Shown: positions 8,677 to 18,517 of the stretch, piece after piece
Layout: each line of letters opens with the position of its first letter
Numbering within the stretch: position 1 is the first letter of the stretch
Assembly: GCA_004293815.1 (NCBI GenBank)
Contig: RDZD01000029.1
Span: 1-59,284 of the forward strand
DNA from: Cytophagales bacterium
GTDB lineage: Bacteria; Bacteroidota; Bacteroidia; Cytophagales; Bernardetiaceae
Direction: 5' to 3'
Length of the DNA stretch: 59,284 nt
The notes under the pieces: model-generated
The model's database searches: none
Seen by the model: only the letters and a program-made list of their open reading frames with translations
Told to the model about the DNA's origin: nothing
Made by a program: the position numbers and the translations under genes

Positions 8677-11600
8677 ATGAACTTAACTTACAAAGTGCTT
8701 CTCTTTTTCTCTTTTTTATGCCTCTGTACGCCAATTTGGGGACAGAGCTTAATAGAGCGCACCCAGTCAGCCGAACAAGTCATACAGGGTTTGGTCATCA
8801 AGCAGACTAGCTACTGGGATACTGACAAAAAGCTTATTTTCACCAAAAACACTATTGCTCTTGAGCACATTTTTAAAGGTGATAAATCTCAAAAAACGCT
8901 TGAAGTACACACCCTCGGCGGACGCGTAGATAATATCATGCTCAAGCACGAGGGCTTGATGTTGAATCCAGGCGACAGAGGTGTTTTCTTCGTGCAAAGA
9001 CGTTCAAGCGGTGTATTGATGCCCTTGTATGAAAAAACAGGCTTTGTTAAGTTTGATCAGGCGCGCCAGATTGCTGCGGATGCCTTACAAACCTATAACA
9101 ATATAGAAAAAGATTTATTTACACCCATAGAAAACGCCGTGGGAGAAAAAGCTTTCAAGGTGACAGATGCGCCACTTTTTATCAAGCCCAAAACCAGTGC
9201 AACGGGTCGTCTTGATGCTATCAACATCACTTCTATGAGTCCTACCACTCTCACCGCTGGTACACGCTCAGTGCTCACCATTAATGGCAGCGGCTTCAAA
9301 AGCGGACGCGGGATTAACGGTAATGTTTATTTTAGTAATGCGGATGACGGTGGTGCCACTATGCGCCAGTTATTTTTTCCTTTTGGCTGGTGGGAAGATG
9401 TAGAATTGCTTGAGTGGACAGACACACGCATCAAAGTCTACCTCCCTACATTTGCTGGCTCTGGCCCAGTGATGGTCATGAACGATGACGGCGAAACCTT
9501 TACCTCATCAATCAATATTACAGTTCCTTACGCACTCAATACCAACGAATTTAATTTTTCAGCTACCGCAATTTTACCAGCCGACAATGCGGATTTGGTC
9601 AATATCACTGGTTCAGGCGGTTATGTCATGTCAATGAACCCCAGTATTTATGACAATGCAGACCAACTCAAAGCCATCACCAATGCGCTTACACACCTGC
9701 GTTGTAAAAAAGGACACAACTTCAGCATTTCCCGTGCGCCTGTAGATCTTGAAGGCTGGGGCTATGACGGCACAAATAATATTGTTTTGGTAGATTTTAT
9801 AGGCTCTGACTTAGAAGCCAATGCAGGAACTTTTTATGAGTTTTGCAATGCAGGCACTAACTGGTACTGGCGCGTACGCGAATTCGACATTTTATTCAAC
9901 AAAAGCATCAGCTGGCATGCTGGCGGTCTGCCCGTACCTGCCACCAAAGTAGATTTGGAATCTAAAGCCCTCTTTGCATTTGCAAGAGCTGCTCAACTGG
10001 CTCCCGTAAACGCTATAGAAGATGTGATGTACTATAAATTGGGCAAAGGTAAAGCCAAACGTGAGTTGAGTGAACTTAACGCCAATGCCATGGAGTTTAT
10101 CTTGGAAAAAAGTGCTATTGTTAAAGAATGTGGCCCTCTGCCTATGACATTAGTTCCACCATCTGATTGCACTAAAACGCTCAATATGCCTTTGGCACAG
10201 TTCAATTCTGATTTACGTGAACTTTGTGGCAAGGGTAATATCAAATTTGCAAGCTTGAGCGTGAACACCTCGAAAGTAGAATGGACTTTTGAAGGCGGTT
10301 CCCCTGCCACTTCCACAGCCAATACGGTTGTAGTCAATTATACCACCCCTGGCACCTACGCCGTAAAGCTCATCGCCAAGAATGCTGCTGGCGAAAATGA
10401 ACTGGTACGTACTGGCTACGTTACCGTTGGGTCACCTACAGCTGTAAGTGTTAACCTAGGCCCTGACAAACGCTATTGTGAAGGTGATCCTATTCCAAAC
10501 CTTGACGCAGGTGCTATCGATGGTGCAAAATATTTATGGTCTACAGGCGAAACCACTAGAAGTATTGCCGTAACAAGCCCAGGTGAGTATTGGGTAGAAG
10601 TCAATGTGAGTGGATGCAAGAGCCGCGATGAAGTGCTTATCAGCATTGACAAACGCCCTGTAGCCAACGCGGGCAAAGACCGCGAAACCTGTGCGGGTAT
10701 ACCTACCGAGCTGTTTGGAAGCGGCGGTTTAGAATATAGCTGGTCTCCCACAACAGCTCTCTCAAACCCTAAAATTGCTAACCCCTTAGCCTCGCCTACT
10801 CAAACAACTATGTATTACCTCACTGTGAGCAATGGCAGCGGCTGTCCAGTATCTGTAGATTCAGTTTTGGTGAAAGTAAAACCTTCACCAGTGGTTAACA
10901 TTCCTGATACCATCACCACCTGTACAGGCTCTACTGTAACGCTTGACGCAACCAATCCCGGCGCAAAATATAAATGGTCTACAGGCTCAACAAGCCCAAA
11001 AATTGAAGTAAGCACAGCTGGAATCATCAATCTCCGTGTAGATTTGAATGACTGTATTCTTAGCAAAAATATTTTGGTTTTGATAAAAGATGAGTTGCCA
11101 GTTTTTGCTGGCGCAAACGTAACCATTTGCGAAGGCGAAAGTTTGAATCTCCGTGCTTCGGGAGCCACATTTTATGCTTGGGAGGCCGCTGAAGGGATGC
11201 CTGAAGACCAGCGCAACAAGCATAATCCAAGAGTTAGCCCAAGTAAAACTACCACTTACACCGTAGAGGGGTCTGCTGGTGGTGGCTGTCCAAGCAAAAA
11301 AGCGAGCATTACAGTAACAGTAGTGCCTAAGCCTGCATTAAACTTGAGCAGTACAGACACCATCTTTGTATGCAACCAGAGCAGTTTCACGCTGGACGCA
11401 GTTGTTACAGACGCACGCGCCTTCTTTTGGTCAAATGGTGCTACAACTAGAACAACAAAAGTATCTAAGAGTGGCCTCTATAGTGTTCAGGTGGTCACAA
11501 GATTCTGCCAAGATATGCTGCAAGACACTGTTTTTGTACAATTTGGAAGACCTGCAGAAGCTCTCTTTAACGCCAACGTCGCACCCGATAACGCTGCAAG

Positions 11601-12042
11601 CTTTGTATTTGAGAACAACTCTAAAAATGCGGTAAGCTATGCATGGGACTTTGGCGATGGCGCAACAAGCTCAGATAAAACACCAACACATAGCTACACT
11701 AGCAGCGGAACTTTTAAAGTAACACTCATCGCTTATAGTGAATTCTGCGGGGCAGACACTCTCGAGAAGCTTGTTAGCGCAACTGTTACGGGCATCAACG
11801 ATCCCGAATTCAGTCAAACTATTCAGGTGTATCCCAACCCTACTCACGAAATGTTTAACGTGGTCTGGTCATCTCCACAGGGCAAAGCTACTTTACGCGA
11901 TGTACTTGGACGTGAAGTCATTATACAAACCCTGAGTAGTGGGCAGAATATAATCAATGTAAGTCAGCTCACTAAAGGCTTGTATATGTTGGAAATAAGC
12001 AACGGGCAAAAAACTGCCATTAAACGAGTAAGTATCCTTTAA
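8677..12042 (+). CDS. T9SS-secreted protein with IPT/TIG, degenerate matrixin-like and PKD/Ig-like domains
   Basis: A 1121-residue surface or secreted protein. Signal peptide 1-23 (ending IWGQ). About 185-285 is an IPT/TIG fold (SMSPTTLTAGTRSVLTINGSGF). About 295-480 resembles a matrixin-like metalloprotease: it keeps the DLES helix lead-in and a DVMYY Met-turn (449-453), but the HExxHxxGxxH motif is replaced by FAFARAAQLAP (433-443), so it should be catalytically dead. About 520-1040 holds PKD and Ig-like repeats (WSTGETTRSIAV, WDFGDGATSS). The end, from about 1045 (VYPNPT, then LTKGLYMLEI), is a type A T9SS sorting domain. A perfect 16-bp hairpin follows the stop. It could be an adhesin evolved from a protease. 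Confidence 0.85.
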   Translation: MNLTYKVLLFFSFLCLCTPIWGQSLIERTQSAEQVIQGLVIKQTSYWDTDKKLIFTKNTIALEHIFKGDKSQKTLEVHTLGGRVDNIMLKHEGLMLNPGDRGVFFVQRRSSGVLMPLYEKTGFVKFDQARQIAADALQTYNNIEKDLFTPIENAVGEKAFKVTDAPLFIKPKTSATGRLDAINITSMSPTTLTAGTRSVLTINGSGFKSGRGINGNVYFSNADDGGATMRQLFFPFGWWEDVELLEWTDTRIKVYLPTFAGSGPVMVMNDDGETFTSSINITVPYALNTNEFNFSATAILPADNADLVNITGSGGYVMSMNPSIYDNADQLKAITNALTHLRCKKGHNFSISRAPVDLEGWGYDGTNNIVLVDFIGSDLEANAGTFYEFCNAGTNWYWRVREFDILFNKSISWHAGGLPVPATKVDLESKALFAFARAAQLAPVNAIEDVMYYKLGKGKAKRELSELNANAMEFILEKSAIVKECGPLPMTLVPPSDCTKTLNMPLAQFNSDLRELCGKGNIKFASLSVNTSKVEWTFEGGSPATSTANTVVVNYTTPGTYAVKLIAKNAAGENELVRTGYVTVGSPTAVSVNLGPDKRYCEGDPIPNLDAGAIDGAKYLWSTGETTRSIAVTSPGEYWVEVNVSGCKSRDEVLISIDKRPVANAGKDRETCAGIPTELFGSGGLEYSWSPTTALSNPKIANPLASPTQTTMYYLTVSNGSGCPVSVDSVLVKVKPSPVVNIPDTITTCTGSTVTLDATNPGAKYKWSTGSTSPKIEVSTAGIINLRVDLNDCILSKNILVLIKDELPVFAGANVTICEGESLNLRASGATFYAWEAAEGMPEDQRNKHNPRVSPSKTTTYTVEGSAGGGCPSKKASITVTVVPKPALNLSSTDTIFVCNQSSFTLDAVVTDARAFFWSNGATTRTTKVSKSGLYSVQVVTRFCQDMLQDTVFVQFGRPAEALFNANVAPDNAASFVFENNSKNAVSYAWDFGDGATSSDKTPTHSYTSSGTFKVTLIAYSEFCGADTLEKLVSATVTGINDPEFSQTIQVYPNPTHEMFNVVWSSPQGKATLRDVLGREVIIQTLSSGQNIINVSQLTKGLYMLEISNGQKTAIKRVSIL

Positions 12043-12417
12043 ATTAAAATTTAAACAATAAAGCTAGTTACAATCGGGCTTATAGACTGCTTGTAACTAG
12101 CTTTATCATTTTCTGATATTTTGTAGAAACACAGACTTAAGTTCATAGACAGCTAATTTTTTAAGCCAGCTTGTCGCCGTTATGAATAGATAAAAAAAAT
12201 ACAAAAAAATTGAATTATATAAATAATTTTTTGCACTTTTGTGCGTAGTTAAGTTATAAGCTAAAGGAAAGCTGATATAACGAACAGTTTCAAAACTAGA
12301 CTTTCACTTCAATGTGTGGTATTTTAGGTTTGAAACTTTATTTTTACTAAGTCTAAAATATAATTAAATAAATTTTTTTTTGCATTATTTCTTCAAAAAT
12401 AATTTATCATTTGAACC
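12043..12417. other. A/T-rich intergenic gap with terminator and candidate promoter
   Basis: A 375-base gap. The first 65 bases hold the terminator of the upstream gene (listed separately). The rest is very A/T-rich. TAGGTTTG at 12325-12332 matches the TAnnTTTG -7 consensus about 85 bases before the next ATG, but no TTG lies at the right distance upstream, so the promoter call is weak. No other gene or repeat is seen. Confidence 0.45.
12058..12106 (+). terminator. Terminator hairpin after the PKD/IPT gene
   Basis: A perfect 16-bp inverted repeat: ATAAAGCTAGTTACAA (12058-12073) pairs with 12091-12106, with a 17-base loop. It begins 15 bases after the stop codon. Only a short, interrupted T-rich run follows (CATTTTCTG), so release may be less efficient than at the other terminators here. 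Confidence 0.7.
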
Positions 12418-15400
12418 ATGGACTCGAAACCCAAGCTCTTATTCAGACTTTTACTCTTTGTTCTTGTACCTTCAGTCCTTGTACTTGGTGCTTGTGGGTT
12501 GTATTTAAACAACTCGTTTTTTAAAACAACTTCAAGGAAGGCAGATCTTACTGCATTTAAGGCAAAGTTAGCTGATAAATTATCCCGTAGCAATCCCAAT
12601 GAGGCTGCTTCTTCGAGCATAAGCCAAAATACGCAAAAAGCTAGCGCGCCTCAAAAGCTAGTGGAGCAAAAGACTGACGCGGTGAGAAAGCAAGTAGGTT
12701 CTAGTGTGGATTATCTCACCCGCAGCGATTTTGAGAGTTTTGACGAGCAGGCCTATGCCGCAGCGCACTACCCATACGAAGCCATGCAGAATCCTAATTT
12801 ACGAGAAGAAGCTTGGACGAATTATGTAAACAACCACCCCTACACAAAAGTAGCACAGGTTGATTATAAGCTCATCAAACAACTGCCAAAGTATGACCGT
12901 CCAGATATGCTGATGTTGCATGACAAAATGCGTTGGCTTGACCCATCTACTGGCATAGCCCCCACACAGCGTCGTTTTAAAGCTATGGAGGAAAGTCAAG
13001 AACAGCTGGCTTTGTATGGTGCTTTACCTGGAGTGGTTTGGAATGAGCGTGGTCCCAACAACATAGGCGGCCGTACGCGTGGCATTATGTGGGATCCTAA
13101 TGACGGCACGGCACGTAAACTCTGGGCAGGAGGCGTAGGCGGTGGTCTTTGGTTTAACAATGACGTAACCAGTGCGGCAAGCTCTTGGACAAAAGTTAAT
13201 GACTTTTGGGATAATATAGCTGTAACAGCCATCGCTCATGATCCTTTAAATACCAATATTTTTTATGTGGGCACAGGTGAAGGCTTTTTTAATGGTGATG
13301 CACAACGTGGCGGTGGCATTTGGAAAACAACGGATGGTGGCGTTACTTGGAACCGTCTTGGTGCGACTACAGTTGCTGCTTTTGCCTACGTCAACGACCT
13401 AGCCGTAACCAGTGCAGGCATTGTGTTAGCAGCTACCAATAATGGTTTGCGTCGCTCCACTGATGGCGGCATTAATTGGGCGGTGCCAGTGGGTGCACCA
13501 GCTGGTATCACCTATGATTTAGAGATTACAGCCGCAGGAACTATCATAGTGGCTAGAAACAACGGCACCATTCATCGTTCCACAGATGCAAGTGGTGCAG
13601 CTTTTGGCGCAGCCATTGCACCCGCCGCAGGTGGTGGACGAGTGGAAGTGGCTTGTGCGCCTTCAGATGCCAACATCGTTTATGCTGTGGCAGAAAATAC
13701 AGGCACAGGCGACGTACAATGGTTTAGACGCTCTGCTGACGGTGGTGTTACTTGGCCTACAGCTGTAACCATTCCAATGTATTTGGAACAAGGGGTTTGC
13801 GCAGCGGCAGGCAATCATTTCACACGTGGTCAGTCGTGGTATGATCTTATCTTGCAAGTGAGTCCCGTTAATCCCAATTTAGTGTTGGCAGGTGGTATTG
13901 ATATACATAGGAGTTTGGATGGTGGTGTTACTTGGAACTCGGTTAGTTACTGGACAGGTGCATGTCGTACCTATGTACATGCCGATCAACATGCTATGGC
14001 TTTTAGACCAGGCTTTCCAAATCAATGTGCCTTTGGTAACGATGGGGGTATACATTTTTCCAATAACGTCGGCAGCGCGGCAACGCCTGTACCTGCTTTT
14101 GTAGAAAGAAACCTCGATTATAACGTCACCCAATATTATGCCTGTGCTATACGTAACGATGCTGGCGGAAATTATTTCTTGGCTGGTGCACAAGATAATG
14201 GCTCTCATCAATTTAATGCGGCAGGCATTAACGCCATTACAGAGGTCACAGGTGGCGATGGCGCATTCTGCCATATAGACCAAGATAACTCGTTGTTTCA
14301 GATAACGTCTTATGTACAAAACAATTACTATCGCTCTATCAATGGGGGAGTAAGTTTTGCCAACCTTGTAGGCGCAGGCGGAGGAAGGTTCATCAATCCC
14401 ACGGATTACGATGATACAGGAAATATTCTGTACTGCGCACAAGGTACCAATACCCTCTACCGCATCAACAACATAACAGGGGTTCCCGCGGGTACAAGCA
14501 ATGTGGCTACTGGTGCCATAGGCACTACACCTACAGCTGTTACGGTATCGCCTCACACAGCCAACCGTGTGTTTGTAGCAGGTAGTAACGGTAACATCAG
14601 ACGCTTAGACAACGCAAATGTGGGCGTGGCACCTGCCAGTGCAGATGTGGATCCTAGTAATACTTTGCCTAACGGCTATATCAACAGCATCGCTTTGGGG
14701 CCAAACGATAACCATATCATTGTTACCTATGCTAACTATGGCGGCAACAAAGTTTATCTAACCACCGATGGAGGCGTTACTTGGACAAATAAAACGGGTG
14801 ATTTACCTGATATGCCTATCTATTGGGCACAAATGAACCCTCTCAATCACAATCAAGTGCTGCTGGCTACAGAAGTAGGCGTTTGGTCAATTGACGACAT
14901 TTCTGTGGCTGTACCTGACTGGGGGCCATCTAGTACGGGTCTGGCCAACACGCGCTGTGACATGTTGCAACTTCGTGCAGCTGACAACCTTGTGGCTGTG
15001 GCTACACATGGACGGGGATTATTTACTGCTACGCCATTTACAGTAGTTCCTTTAAGTTTAGACTGGGTAAGCTTCACTGGCAAACGCCAAGATCAAGACA
15101 ACCTTCTTGAGTGGGTTACGACCAATGAAAAAGGAAGTCATAGCTTTGAAATACAGCGTTCAGCCAATGGCAGCCCCGACAACTTTGAGGTGATTGGAAA
15201 AGTAGAAGCCAAAGGTGGACAAAAGGCTACTTCTTATCAGTTTGTGGATACAAACCCACCTCATACCATTGCTTATTACCGCATTCAAGAAACAGACTTA
15301 GACGGTAAAAAGCAACTAAGCAAAACAATCGTTATCGCGCGTGAAGCTGAGTTCGGAATAACGAGGCTTTCGCCCAATCCTATTCAGTCTGTGGGGAACT

Positions 15401-15603
15401 TGGAGTACATTGTCAGCCAGACAGGAGTTGTTCAAATAAGTCTTTTAGATGCTCAAGGGCGTGTTTTGCAGCAGATTAATATGCAAGCACAAGTTGGTCT
15501 AAACACTTGGACAATTGATGCCAGTGCACTGACTTCCGGTACTTATACGGTAGTTATCTCACAGGGCAAGTTCAAAGACAGTATAAGAATGGTAAAGCAG
15601 TAA
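12418..15603 (+). CDS. Asp-box (BNR/VPS10-like) beta-propeller protein with T9SS sorting domain
   Basis: A 1061-residue exported protein. The N-terminus has a hydrophobic segment ending in LGAC (Cys26), which could be a lipobox or an ordinary signal peptide/anchor. About 200-880 is a beta-propeller with at least six Asp-box-like motifs (TTDGGVTWN, STDGGINWA, SADGGVTWP, SLDGGVTWN, SINGGVSFA, TTDGGVTWT), the family signature of sialidase-like and VPS10-like propellers. Asp-boxes are structural, so a glycosidase activity is not implied. About 890-980 is a fibronectin-like module common next to T9SS tails. About 990-1061 is the sorting domain (LSPNP, then LTSGTYTVVI). ATG start. A lipobox plus a T9SS tail would be unusual. 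Flanked by terminators on both sides, so it is monocistronic. Confidence 0.85.
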   Translation: MDSKPKLLFRLLLFVLVPSVLVLGACGLYLNNSFFKTTSRKADLTAFKAKLADKLSRSNPNEAASSSISQNTQKASAPQKLVEQKTDAVRKQVGSSVDYLTRSDFESFDEQAYAAAHYPYEAMQNPNLREEAWTNYVNNHPYTKVAQVDYKLIKQLPKYDRPDMLMLHDKMRWLDPSTGIAPTQRRFKAMEESQEQLALYGALPGVVWNERGPNNIGGRTRGIMWDPNDGTARKLWAGGVGGGLWFNNDVTSAASSWTKVNDFWDNIAVTAIAHDPLNTNIFYVGTGEGFFNGDAQRGGGIWKTTDGGVTWNRLGATTVAAFAYVNDLAVTSAGIVLAATNNGLRRSTDGGINWAVPVGAPAGITYDLEITAAGTIIVARNNGTIHRSTDASGAAFGAAIAPAAGGGRVEVACAPSDANIVYAVAENTGTGDVQWFRRSADGGVTWPTAVTIPMYLEQGVCAAAGNHFTRGQSWYDLILQVSPVNPNLVLAGGIDIHRSLDGGVTWNSVSYWTGACRTYVHADQHAMAFRPGFPNQCAFGNDGGIHFSNNVGSAATPVPAFVERNLDYNVTQYYACAIRNDAGGNYFLAGAQDNGSHQFNAAGINAITEVTGGDGAFCHIDQDNSLFQITSYVQNNYYRSINGGVSFANLVGAGGGRFINPTDYDDTGNILYCAQGTNTLYRINNITGVPAGTSNVATGAIGTTPTAVTVSPHTANRVFVAGSNGNIRRLDNANVGVAPASADVDPSNTLPNGYINSIALGPNDNHIIVTYANYGGNKVYLTTDGGVTWTNKTGDLPDMPIYWAQMNPLNHNQVLLATEVGVWSIDDISVAVPDWGPSSTGLANTRCDMLQLRAADNLVAVATHGRGLFTATPFTVVPLSLDWVSFTGKRQDQDNLLEWVTTNEKGSHSFEIQRSANGSPDNFEVIGKVEAKGGQKATSYQFVDTNPPHTIAYYRIQETDLDGKKQLSKTIVIAREAEFGITRLSPNPIQSVGNLEYIVSQTGVVQISLLDAQGRVLQQINMQAQVGLNTWTIDASALTSGTYTVVISQGKFKDSIRMVKQ

Positions 15604-15637
15604 CCTAAATTGACAGTTTAATAAACTCAGCTCAATT

Positions 15638-15693
15638 AAAAAGGCGTATGCCAAGCAGAAAAATATCGTTTTCTACTTGGCATACTCCTTTTT
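15638..15693 (+). terminator. Intrinsic terminator after the Asp-box gene
   Basis: AAAAAGGCGTATGCCAAG (15638-15655) pairs with CTTGGCATACTCCTTTTT (15676-15693) with a single internal mismatch, around a 20-base loop. The 3' arm itself ends in a run of five Ts. It lies 34 bases after the stop. Confidence 0.8.
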
Positions 15694-15789
15694 ATAGCAT
15701 TTCGTCTTAAAAAACACCCTATTGAGCAAAAATTATACCTGCTAAAACATTTATGGCAAAATTCTGGCTATGTTCATAACAAAAACATG

Positions 15790-15797
15790 TAGTTTTG
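15790..15797 (+). promoter_or_regulatory. -7 element upstream of the TPR-SpoIIE gene
   Basis: TAGTTTTG matches the Bacteroidota TAnnTTTG -7 consensus and lies 37 bases before the ATG at 15835. At the -33 position there is only a partial match (CTGG near 15764-15767), so strength may depend on an activator. Confidence 0.4.
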
Positions 15798-15834
15798 CTT
15801 TCGTCCGAAAATACTAGCAACGTATTGCCTGCCT

Positions 15835-18411
15835 ATGCCTTTTTTATTCATATATAATGCGTTTAACCTGAAAATCAGTCCTAGCCTTTTCAGGCTGAGT
15901 GCTGTATTTGCTTTTTTTTTATTATTCTTTTCATATACAAATCTAGCGGCTCAGCAAAATAGAAAAATTGATAGTTTAGAAAACAAACTCAGAACCTACA
16001 CAAAGCCTGATTCCAACCAAGTAAATTTACTCACAGACCTCGCCAGACGCTATATTGGCACAAATAATCAAGCCAAGTCTTTAGAATATGCAGAACGTGC
16101 ATTTCTGCTGGCCGAAAAGGTAAACTTTATATCAGGTCTACACGACGCGCTTGCCGTTCAGGGTCTGCTTTACAGCAACCAAGGGCAAACAGAAAAAGCA
16201 CTCGGGTTTTACTCACGTGCTTATCAGCTCATCAATAATACCAACGACCGCGAACGAAAAGTAGCTACTAAGCTTAACTTGGCCTCAGCTTACGCGGGGT
16301 TGAGCCGTTATGCTGAGGCTCTCATAGAAGCTCAGAATGCTCTTACCGTGGCTAAACAAGCGTCCACAAAGCAAGCTAAAATTATGCAGGCTTATGCGCT
16401 GAATACTATCAGTAACATACAAATCAAATTAGGAAACTACGAAAAAGCAGTAGAAAATCTTCTGGCAGCCCTTACCATTGCCGAAGAAAACGCAGACGCT
16501 ACAGCCAAGTTGGTCAATTATCAGTCTTTGGCTTTATCTCATTCCCGCCTAGAAAACCACGAAAAAGCCGCGCAGTATGCAGAAATGGCTATTGCATCAG
16601 CCAAAAATGCCAATGACAAGCGTCGGCTTGGACGTACTTACCTTATTTTGGCCAAAGCCAATTCTAAACTCAAAAAAAGCGAAGAGTGTCTTAAATCTTT
16701 GCGCTTGGGTATGGATATAGCCACCAGCATCAAAGATGAGATTTCTGTAGCCAGCGCGCTCTCTTCTATAGGAGGCGAATACATTATTGTCAATCAACCA
16801 GATAGTGCAAAGTTATATTTAAACAAGGCTTTGATTGCTGCCAATAGAATCAATGATAAGCAATTGATATCGATTGTACAGAGCCAACTGGCAGAATATT
16901 ATACCCAACAGGCCGCCAGAGCTACCTCTCTTAGTAAAGCTGGTTATGTAGATGCAGGTCTGCTGGCAGCAAACGAAGCCTTTGCTACTGCCGTGACAGC
17001 GGGTTTACCCGAAGAGAAAAAAATTGCGCTTTTGCGCTTGTCTGAGATACATCTCCAAAAAGATGAATATGTGATAGCTCTAGATTTTTTTAAACGCTAT
17101 AAGAGCTTGAATGACTCCATTTTAAACTTGCAGCGCACTGACCAACTTGTAAAAATGCAGGCACAGTTTGACACTGAATCCAAATCTAGGGAGCTAGTAC
17201 TGCTTAATCAAGAAATGCAACTCAAAGAATCAGAACTAGATAAGGCCAATCTATTGGCTGCCCAAATACGTTTGGCATCAGAAAATGAAAAAGAGCGCAA
17301 TCGCTTTTTATTGGCTGAAAATGAGCTAAATGCTGTAGAAATAGAAAAACAATGGGCTTTGCAACGTAAAATAGAAGCCGACAATCTAACCAAACTTAAA
17401 GAAAACGAACTTTTAAAGAAAGAAAAAGCTCTTCAGAATGCGGTGATACAAAATCAACAGGAGCAAAACAAATTACAGCTTGTGCTCATTGCGGCAGGCT
17501 TAGGTTTATTACTGCTTTTTGCCAGTATTCTTTTTGTACTATTTAAGGCAAACTCTCAAAAAAAGCGTTCCAATGAGCTTTTGCAAGCTAAAAATAGCGA
17601 AATCAATGAACAAAATGCTGCTATCAATGAGCAAAAATTAATCATTGAGAAGAAAAACCACGCCATTACGTCTAGTATCAATTATGCTAAAAGAATTCAA
17701 ACCGCCATTTTGCCTCAAACCAAAGACATAGAAGAGCTTTTGCCAGAGCATTTTATCTTAATGAAGCCCCGAGATATTGTAAGTGGGGATTTTTATCTTG
17801 TAAGTAAATATTTTGACACGGTCTTGATAGCTGCCATAGACTGCACAGGACATGGCGTACCAGGTGCTTTTATGTCCTTGATAGCAAACGACTTGATGAG
17901 CTTGGTAATGCGACGTTCTCACAAACAAACACCAGATGAGATTCTAACTAATCTTCATTTGGAGCTGCGAAATAGCTTACACAAAAATGAAACACACAAC
18001 AAAGAAGGCATGGACATCGCTCTCTGTTTGCATGAACCTGCAAAGCGTAAACTGGAATATGCTGGTGCGCATTTATCTTTGTATTGGATTTTTGAGGGTA
18101 TTTGCCATGAGCTTAAAGCCGACGCTCATGCCATAGGTGAGAAAGCCGAAACGCTTGCTTTTACACTACAAACTATCACACTGGAAAAAGGAAGCATGGT
18201 TTATTTGTTTTCGGATGGCTATCGCGATCAATTTGGCGGAACTCAGAACCGTCGCTTTTTGAGTAAAAGATTCAAAGAAACCCTCACACAAGCCTCCTCT
18301 TTGCCTATGCAGGCTCAAAAAGATGCCTTAGACTCTGTTCTGTTGAGTTGGATGAAAGAAGGCAATGAAAAGCAAACCGATGACATCTTGGTGTTGGGCT
18401 TTCGTGTGTAA
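15835..18411 (+). CDS. TPR-repeat sensor fused to SpoIIE-type PP2C phosphatase
   Basis: An 858-residue membrane signalling protein. An N-terminal signal or anchor segment (to about residue 40, ending NLAAQ) is followed by tetratricopeptide repeats (about 60-420, with repeated A..Y...A...A pattern), a long coiled coil (about 430-540), one transmembrane helix (about 545-567), a second coiled coil (to about 615) and a SpoIIE/PP2C domain (about 640-858). Phosphatase motifs are intact: IVSGDFYL, DCTGHGVPGAF, MDIALC, SDGYRDQ and TDDILVLGF. The TPRs would lie in the periplasm and the phosphatase in the cytoplasm. Its catalytic domain is similar to that of the 7TM phosphatase at 2536-4680, so two paralogous outputs share this region. 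No anti-sigma kinase or STAS partner is adjacent. Confidence 0.87.
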   Translation: MPFLFIYNAFNLKISPSLFRLSAVFAFFLLFFSYTNLAAQQNRKIDSLENKLRTYTKPDSNQVNLLTDLARRYIGTNNQAKSLEYAERAFLLAEKVNFISGLHDALAVQGLLYSNQGQTEKALGFYSRAYQLINNTNDRERKVATKLNLASAYAGLSRYAEALIEAQNALTVAKQASTKQAKIMQAYALNTISNIQIKLGNYEKAVENLLAALTIAEENADATAKLVNYQSLALSHSRLENHEKAAQYAEMAIASAKNANDKRRLGRTYLILAKANSKLKKSEECLKSLRLGMDIATSIKDEISVASALSSIGGEYIIVNQPDSAKLYLNKALIAANRINDKQLISIVQSQLAEYYTQQAARATSLSKAGYVDAGLLAANEAFATAVTAGLPEEKKIALLRLSEIHLQKDEYVIALDFFKRYKSLNDSILNLQRTDQLVKMQAQFDTESKSRELVLLNQEMQLKESELDKANLLAAQIRLASENEKERNRFLLAENELNAVEIEKQWALQRKIEADNLTKLKENELLKKEKALQNAVIQNQQEQNKLQLVLIAAGLGLLLLFASILFVLFKANSQKKRSNELLQAKNSEINEQNAAINEQKLIIEKKNHAITSSINYAKRIQTAILPQTKDIEELLPEHFILMKPRDIVSGDFYLVSKYFDTVLIAAIDCTGHGVPGAFMSLIANDLMSLVMRRSHKQTPDEILTNLHLELRNSLHKNETHNKEGMDIALCLHEPAKRKLEYAGAHLSLYWIFEGICHELKADAHAIGEKAETLAFTLQTITLEKGSMVYLFSDGYRDQFGGTQNRRFLSKRFKETLTQASSLPMQAQKDALDSVLLSWMKEGNEKQTDDILVLGFRV

Positions 18412-18517
18412 ACAATTGGCAAAGAACATTCTCTAAAAGCATACAAAAACCCAAGTTAGCTGTAACAAAACGTATTTTTTTGCGTTCTTTAGTCATCATT
18501 TATGATCAAACGAAACC

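Noticed and set aside
13879..14556. A 225-codon minus-strand frame inside the Asp-box gene
   Set aside because: It lies fully antisense to a gene with clear domains and shows only Cys/Ile-rich shadow sequence with no family match.
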